From an uncultured Clostridia bacterium (GTDB lineage: Bacteria > Bacillota > Clostridia > Oscillospirales > CAG-272), in NCBI GenBank assembly GCA_947624945.1, contig CANQMJ010000083.1:1-10648 (forward strand): a DNA stretch of 10,648 nucleotides, given 5' to 3'. Numbering within the stretch: the first letter of the stretch is position 1; each line of letters begins with the position of its first letter. The notes under the pieces are model-generated. The model did no database searches. It was not told the origin of the DNA and saw nothing but the letters and a program-made list of their open reading frames with translations. Below, piece after piece: positions 6,919-10,648 of the stretch. A program made the translations under genes and the position numbers.

Positions 6919-7009
6919 TTACAAAATCTCGCGCCGCGAAAAATCATATATTTGCATTTTCTACTATAATAAACTCAAATCAAATTCATAATATTTTACA
7001 CACAATCTA

Positions 7010-7038
7010 TTGACTTTATTAAAGCTGCGTGATATACT
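7010..7038 (+). promoter_or_regulatory. Promoter for the membrane-anchored protein gene
   Basis: TTGACT (7010-7015), 17-nt spacer, TATACT (7033-7038): 5 of 6 matches in each hexamer at optimal spacing. Transcription would begin near 7045 and give a leader of about 40 nt before ATG 7087, with AAAGGGTGA as the likely ribosome site. Confidence 0.8.
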
Positions 7039-7086
7039 GTCTATGGGTCAAATAAAAATCACTCGGGAAAGGGTGACCGTGCTCAT

Positions 7087-7671
7087 ATGTTGGAATTTCT
7101 TACCGGCACACTCAAAGTCGCCGCCATGATCGCCGTCGTATGCATGATACCGACCGTTCTGCGCTTCGTCCGCTTTATCTTCAAAAGACTCGCGCTGTGC
7201 GTCAAGCTCAAGCGCTGGTGCCGGAAAAACGGCTATTCCATCACCCCCGCCCATTTCATGTGGCTGTTCGCCACAAAGCGCGGCAAGTGCTACGACTTCT
7301 ACATCGAGCTTCCCGACATGGTCTACGCCGTCAAGCTGTGGAACACGCGCGGCGTCACGGAGGAGCTGACGTTCACCTCCGACGGCTGCGTGCAGTCGTG
7401 CTTTTACACGCGCATTCCCGTATACATTATGGGACTTTTATGGTTCTCCCGTGACGCAAAAAAACAACGCGTGCCCCGATATGAAATGACGCGCCGGGAC
7501 GCATACCGCGCGACCCCGATACTGCTCCTTCACCCCGCGCCCTACGACGTCCACTGCCCCGACAACCCGTTTCTACATCTACCGGGATCTGTGGGACAGG
7601 TAAACGGCATGCATATCCATTCGCTCCACAGCCTCATCACCCCGACGAAGGAACCACAGGAAAAAAGATAA
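7087..7671 (+). CDS. Unrecognised protein with one N-terminal membrane segment
   Basis: Not recognised; 194 residues. An N-terminal hydrophobic helix (about 8-32) is followed by a basic stretch (KRLALCVKLKRWCRK, 33-47), predicting a single membrane anchor with the soluble part probably cytosolic. The soluble part has FYIELPDMVYAVKLWNTRG (71-89) and a possible second hydrophobic patch PVYIMGLLWF (111-120). It has five cysteines beyond the anchor (C38, C45, C68, C101, C105), plus C157 nearer the C-terminus, and ends in a hydrophilic, proline- and lysine-rich tail. It stands alone with its own promoter, divergent from the Nudix gene, and its stop directly abuts the repeat array. Base and codon use match the neighbours and a strong promoter and RBS precede it, so it is a real gene. 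Confidence 0.85.
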   Translation: MLEFLTGTLKVAAMIAVVCMIPTVLRFVRFIFKRLALCVKLKRWCRKNGYSITPAHFMWLFATKRGKCYDFYIELPDMVYAVKLWNTRGVTEELTFTSDGCVQSCFYTRIPVYIMGLLWFSRDAKKQRVPRYEMTRRDAYRATPILLLHPAPYDVHCPDNPFLHLPGSVGQVNGMHIHSLHSLITPTKEPQEKR

Positions 7672-7831
7672 AAAATGCGAGAAGAAAACTTTTTAGTTGG
7701 GACCCCTTTTGGTAAAAGGTGTCCCCCACCTTCGCCAAAAGCGGACTAAATAGTGATTATCTCAAGCCATCTCCAAAATTATTGTTTTCGTTTGCTTTTT
7801 CAAAAGAAAAAAAGTAACAAAAATTCTTGAA
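7672..7831 (+). repeat. Intergenic repeat element, tandem copy B
   Basis: First of two tandem units with a period of 160-162 nt (TGCGA at 7676 and 7836; GCGGACTAAATAGTG at 7741 and 7903). Modules: a purine-rich GAGAAGAAAACTTTTT start, a hairpin near 7700-7725 (GGGACCCCTTTT pairing with AAAAGGTGTCCC, one G-T), the 50-nt core at 7741-7790, and an A-rich tail. It starts immediately after the stop of the preceding gene. It is the most diverged core: about 41 of 50 bases match copy C by eye. Confidence 0.9.
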
Positions 7832-7993
7832 AAAGTGCGAGAGGGAAACTTCTTTTTTCGGGGACCCCTTTTTGTAAAAGGTGTCCCCTACCTTCTCCAA
7901 AAGCGGACTAAATAGTGATTATCTTAAGTACGCCCTAAAGATATTGTTTTCGATAGCTTTGTAAATAAAAACTTGTCATAAAAGTTCTTGAAA
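7832..7993 (+). repeat. Intergenic repeat element, tandem copy C
   Basis: Second tandem unit with the same modules: purine-rich start (GAGGGAAACTTC), hairpin near 7859-7887 (GGGGACCCCTTTT / AAAAGGTGTCCCC), the 50-nt core at 7903-7952 and a tail with TAAAAGTTCTTGAAAA that leads into the terminal hairpin. It has the same orientation as copy B and is inverted relative to copy A at 5137-5530. Confidence 0.9.
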
Positions 7994-8000
7994 ATAGGGG

Positions 8001-8042
8001 TGTGGGGAAGAAAACTTCTTTCAAGAAGTTTTCTTCCCCACA
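8001..8042 (+). repeat. Perfect 20-bp terminal hairpin of the repeat array
   Basis: Positions 8001-8020 and 8023-8042 are exact reverse complements with only two bases between, so the real loop opens a few pairs. It corresponds to 5137-5178: both have a GGGGAAG-type purine arm after TAAAAGTTYTTGAAA and GGGGT. Several sequence differences between the two are matched on both arms. An A-run follows on the plus strand; there is no downstream T-run for either convergent gene, so termination is possible but not of standard form. The remaining 43 bases to the next gene show nothing recognisable. Confidence 0.93.
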
Positions 8043-8085
8043 AAAAAGATTACTACTAAATTCCCTTTGCTGTTCATGAGGTGTT

Positions 8086-9183
8086 TTACTTCTCCTCGCC
8101 GTGCGCGAGCTCCGCGTGAGCCAAAAGCTCCGCTTTTATGCGCGCGAAACGTTCGTCGCCTCGCATCGCATCGAACTCGCCGGCACGAAGCGCGGTGAGA
8201 CGCAGATCGCACGCGTTGCCCTCGTAGTTTTTCGTCATTCTGCTCGGGTCTTCCTCTATCCTGTTCACGATGAACGACTTGAATCTGCGCTTTTCGCGCA
8301 TAGTCGAGTCGACCGCGTACCTCGCCGCTCGTTCGAGTGCGTCAAACGATTCCTCATACCTGCCGAGCCGCGCATAGTAAGAAGCGATCTCGGAGCAGTC
8401 CTGCGAGACGCCGAGCGCCGCAAACCCGACGTTTTCGTCCGCGTCATACGGCAGAAGCCTTACGGCGACAGCGAATTCGAGCGCTTTTATCTTTTCCTCC
8501 GGCGTCATGTCCGCCTTTCCGGTCAGGCTTCTCGCCGACAGCGAGCAAAGAAGGAGCAGATTCTGGATGTACGACTGCGCGCATTTGATCCCTTCCTCGC
8601 CGTCGAGGACGGACGCGCGCAGGTCATACGACGTCGTATACAAATCTCCGCCCATATCGGCGTATTTAAGCGCCGTCTCCTTGTCGCCGAGGTCGTGATA
8701 CACATACGTCAGAATTTGAATGGCGCTCTCGCGCTGCCGTGTGACACGCGACTCGTCGATAATTCGCTCTCCAAGCTCGATTATGCGCTCCGCGCGCTCA
8801 CGCTGCCCGGCGACGTTCTCAAAATACAAGTCGTTCATCAGATCGACCGCGGCGCCGAGATCGTTCGGGAATTCCTTGTATGCGCGCTCCCTTACCGCTA
8901 TCGCGTCGGATACTTTCCCGGCGTGAAGGTACTCATGCGCTTCCCTGTCGTAAGCCGCCAACTTTTCATCTATTCGCGCCTGATCGACGCCCAAAAGCTC
9001 GTCGACGGTTATGCCGAAATAGAGCGCTATCGCGGGCAGGAGCGTTATGTCGGGGAATCCCTCGCCGCGCTCCCATTTTCCCACCGACTGCGGCGTTAAG
9101 CCGAGATGATCCGCCAGCGCCTCCTGTGTGACGTTTTTCTTTTTGCGCAGCTCGCGCAGTTTTTCTTTCATATTTATGTTCAT
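8086..9183 (-). CDS. XRE-family transcriptional regulator with TPR-like helical C-terminus
   Basis: Protein of 365 residues. The N-terminus is a Cro/CI-type helix-turn-helix (about 5-64), with the recognition region TQEALADHLGLTPQSVGKWERG at 19-40 (QEALA, TPQSV and KWERG are hallmark pieces) and DELLGV closing the domain. From about 70 to 345 the protein is helical with repeated A/L/Y-rich amphipathic segments (for example SDAIAVRERAYKEFPNDLGA, DKETALKYAD, YYARLGRYEESFDALERAAR), consistent with TPRs that sense a partner or peptide. ATG 9183 is preceded by GGGGGTGG at a slightly long distance; ATG 9171 is an alternative start. It has its own consensus promoter and is divergent from the araC gene. 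Its targets are unknown; a palindrome at its own start site suggests autoregulation. Confidence 0.9.
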   Translation of the reverse strand: MNINMKEKLRELRKKKNVTQEALADHLGLTPQSVGKWERGEGFPDITLLPAIALYFGITVDELLGVDQARIDEKLAAYDREAHEYLHAGKVSDAIAVRERAYKEFPNDLGAAVDLMNDLYFENVAGQRERAERIIELGERIIDESRVTRQRESAIQILTYVYHDLGDKETALKYADMGGDLYTTSYDLRASVLDGEEGIKCAQSYIQNLLLLCSLSARSLTGKADMTPEEKIKALEFAVAVRLLPYDADENVGFAALGVSQDCSEIASYYARLGRYEESFDALERAARYAVDSTMREKRRFKSFIVNRIEEDPSRMTKNYEGNACDLRLTALRAGEFDAMRGDERFARIKAELLAHAELAHGEEK

Positions 9184-9220
9184 GTTGTTGATGCACCACC
9201 CCCGTGTTTTTGATTTTGAT

Positions 9221-9230
9221 TAAGCGCTTA
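9221..9230. promoter_or_regulatory. Palindrome at the transcription start of the XRE gene
   Basis: TAAGCGCTTA is a perfect 10-bp palindrome about 11 nt downstream of the -10 hexamer of the XRE promoter. This is a common place for an autorepressor operator. That the XRE protein binds it is inference. Confidence 0.45.
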
Positions 9231-9240
9231 TCCTGACTTT

Positions 9241-9269
9241 ATTATACATGCGTGTGCGCGAACGGTCAA
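9241..9269 (-). promoter_or_regulatory. Promoter for the XRE-TPR gene
   Basis: On the minus strand TTGACC (9269-9264), 17-nt spacer, TATAAT (9246-9241): 11 of 12 consensus matches. Transcription would start near 9234, about 50 nt upstream of ATG 9183. Confidence 0.83.
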
Positions 9270-9270
9270 G

Positions 9271-9380
9271 AACCGCAAAGTTTACAGAAAGGCGGATTTT
9301 GAAACTGCGGGTTGTAATTGCGCACTTTTATAATAAACCGCAATTTTTATCAATCATGCGCGCAAAAAATATGTTATACT
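9271..9380 (+). promoter_or_regulatory. Candidate araC promoter region with repeated AACCGCAA sites
   Basis: An extended -10, TGT-TATACT (9372-9380), lies about 30 nt before ATG 9409, with no good -35, as is common for activator-dependent promoters. Upstream are two direct AACCGCAA copies (9271-9278 and 9336-9343, 65 nt apart) and an inverted pair AATTGCG (9316-9322) / CGCAATT (9339-9345). These could be binding sites for the AraC protein. The first copy adjoins the divergent XRE -35. Confidence 0.45.
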
Positions 9381-9408
9381 GTATCCGTGATCACATACGG
9401 GAGACAGC

Positions 9409-10242
9409 ATGGAAAGCCTTTCAACGATACAAAAAGCCGTCGACTATATCGAGGACAATCTCAAATTTGACATAAGCATAGGACAGGTCGCCGACGCAAT
9501 CGGATACTCGGAGTATCATTTTCTGCGCATTTTCAAGCGTTTCGTCGGGCTGACGCCCGCCGATTACATACGGAAGCGCCGCATCTCCGAGATAGTCGCA
9601 CGCATGGAGTGCGGCGGACGTCCCATCAGCGATATCGCGTTCGAGTACGGCTTCAACTCGAAGGAGAATTTCATACGCGCGTTCAAGTCCGAGCATCACA
9701 TCCTGCCGACCGAGTACCGCAGACACGGCAACAGCCTCAAGCTTTACGGTCGCTTCGAGCTCGTGCCGAGGTGCGAGGGACCGCTGTGCGATGTGGTAGA
9801 GCTTGACGCGTTCCGCGTCGTCGCATACAAAAGCGACGAGGACGATCCGACGAAGTTCTGGAACAGGTACAACGTAAACGGACTGTCGTCACGCCTTTCG
9901 GGCGGACGGACAGTCGCCGACTACGGTGTGTGCAGGTGGAACGAGTCGACGTCGCGCCTCGATTACTGGATAGGCGTCGACGAGCGTGAGGCGGCGGGCG
10001 ACACGACCGGCACGGTCACGCTGTCGCTGTCGGGCGGGCTATACGCAGTATTCAAAACGACACCGGCGTCTCACGTCGACTTCGTTGCCACGATCGGCAA
10101 AACGTGGGACTTTATCCGCGACGTGTGGCTGCCGCAGAGCCGATTCGAGCGTCGTCCCGACTACGAGTTCGAGCGCTATGTCGAGGAGAGCAGGTTGTTT
10201 TCCGAAACGATATTCGTACCGATACGGATGAAATCAGAATAA
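9409..10242 (+). CDS. AraC-family transcriptional regulator with C-terminal GyrI-like effector domain
   Basis: Protein of 277 residues. The N-terminal AraC DNA-binding domain (about 5-106) has both helix-turn-helix units: ISIGQVADAIGYSEYHFLRIFK (22-43) and ISDIAFEYGFNSKENFIRAFK (73-93), followed by P100-T-E-Y-R. The rest (about 118-275) looks like a GyrI-like/bacterial activator effector-binding domain, with DYWIGV (185-190), LYAVFKTTPASHVDF (211-225), TWDFIRDVWLPQS (232-244) and YEFERY (252-257). This layout resembles Rob-like regulators, in which a small ligand binds the C-terminal domain. ATG 9409 has GGGAGA at good distance. It is divergent from the XRE gene, and a free GyrI-like gene follows after 20 nt, probably in the same transcript. 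The ligand is unknown. Confidence 0.92.
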   Translation: MESLSTIQKAVDYIEDNLKFDISIGQVADAIGYSEYHFLRIFKRFVGLTPADYIRKRRISEIVARMECGGRPISDIAFEYGFNSKENFIRAFKSEHHILPTEYRRHGNSLKLYGRFELVPRCEGPLCDVVELDAFRVVAYKSDEDDPTKFWNRYNVNGLSSRLSGGRTVADYGVCRWNESTSRLDYWIGVDEREAAGDTTGTVTLSLSGGLYAVFKTTPASHVDFVATIGKTWDFIRDVWLPQSRFERRPDYEFERYVEESRLFSETIFVPIRMKSE

Positions 10243-10262
10243 AATTTAAGGAGAGTCTACAA

Positions 10263-10648
10263 ATGGCGGAAATAATCAAAACCTACAGAGAAGAGATCCC
10301 CGCGATGCGCTTCATCGGGAAGAAATACGGTGATTTCGGCAACTGGGGCGAGTGGTTCGCAAACGGCTGGTTCGACGAGATCGAGCGCGCGATGGGCGGC
10401 GTCGACTCGATACTTTCGGTTTGGGAGAGCGGCGGCGGCTACGTCGGGCTTGAAATGCGCGGTGAGAGCGAATTCGAATACTACATCGGCATGTTCACGC
10501 CGACAGACACCGCAGTCCCCGACGGATTCGACTTCATCGACATTCCCGCGTGCGCGATAGGCACATGCTGGATCTACGGCAAAGAGGGCGGCGACACGCA
10601 TCAAACGGGCGGCTGCCGTCCCGCGCTCGAACGCGCCGGGATGAGCGT
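10263..10648 (+). CDS. GyrI-like (AraC effector-binding type) small protein, partial at window end
   Basis: Open from ATG 10263 to the window edge: 128 complete codons and no stop. AAGGAGAG sits 7 nt before the ATG, a strong ribosome site. The translation begins MAEIIKTYREEIPAMRFIGK and continues with NWGEWFANGWFDEIE (about 27-41), YYIGMFTPTD (73-82) and DFIDIPACAIGTCWIYG (about 90-106), the order seen in stand-alone GyrI-like/effector-binding proteins. Such proteins bind small hydrophobic ligands or, in E. coli SbmC/GyrI, gyrase. It probably forms a two-gene unit with the upstream AraC-GyrI regulator. The 3' end is missing, so total length is unknown. Confidence 0.85.
   Translation, partial: MAEIIKTYREEIPAMRFIGKKYGDFGNWGEWFANGWFDEIERAMGGVDSILSVWESGGGYVGLEMRGESEFEYYIGMFTPTDTAVPDGFDFIDIPACAIGTCWIYGKEGGDTHQTGGCRPALERAGMS

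Noticed and set aside
7672..7993. Tandem repeats as a possible CRISPR array
   Set aside because: The units are about 160 nt, diverged over their length and contiguous, with no unique spacers or cas genes.
8001..8047. Standard intrinsic terminator for the convergent genes
   Set aside because: The hairpin is strong, but neither strand has a T-run directly after it. The T-run on the minus strand comes before the stem.
8101..9099. Plus-strand open frame opposite the XRE-TPR gene
   Set aside because: Shadow of the regulator, without its own promoter or family motif.
9248..9475. Small plus-strand open frame overlapping the araC start
   Set aside because: It covers the promoter region, has no RBS and runs out of frame into araC, whose ATG has a good SD.

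Overview
The window looks like a chromosomal segment of a moderately GC-rich, Gram-positive-type anaerobe, probably a clostridial Firmicute. Genes are GC-rich and use GCG, CGC and GAC codons, gaps are AT-rich, Shine-Dalgarno sites are GGAGG-like and promoters match sigma-70/SigA. The gene set (NFACT/RqcH, DUF4416, XRE-TPR and AraC-GyrI regulators, short-form AhcY next to an MTA/SAH deaminase) fits Clostridia. This placement is inference; there is no rRNA or marker gene.

Positions 1-5122 (minus strand) form a tight five-gene run, in transcription order: rqcH (NFACT protein), DUF4416 protein, calcineurin-like phosphoesterase, ahcY, mtaD. The last two belong to S-adenosylhomocysteine (SAH) recycling. 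Two AhcY adenine-pocket residues are changed in a way that would suit S-inosylhomocysteine, the product of SAH deamination. The mtaD frame breaks about 30 bases from the window edge, while the expected protein resumes in another frame.

Positions 5123-5643 hold a consensus minus-strand promoter with a palindrome in its spacer, then a long leader made of repeats. A repeat element shared with 7672-8046 (opposite orientation) ends in a near-perfect hairpin just before rqcH, and this copy carries an extra block of small palindromes. Positions 5644-6859 hold a Nudix-GNAT gene pair (minus). A divergent promoter region (6860-7086) leads to an unrecognised membrane-anchored protein (7087-7671, plus). 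Positions 7672-8085 hold two tandem copies of the repeat plus a third terminal hairpin, between convergent genes.

Positions 8086-9183 encode an XRE-TPR regulator (minus). It is divergent from an AraC regulator with a C-terminal GyrI-like domain (9409-10242, plus), which is followed 20 nt later by a free-standing GyrI-like protein that runs off the window.

No tRNA, rRNA, CRISPR array, transposase, phage gene or recognisable defence cassette was seen. The most unusual content is the structured intergenic repeat family and the possible inosine-type SAH salvage pair.
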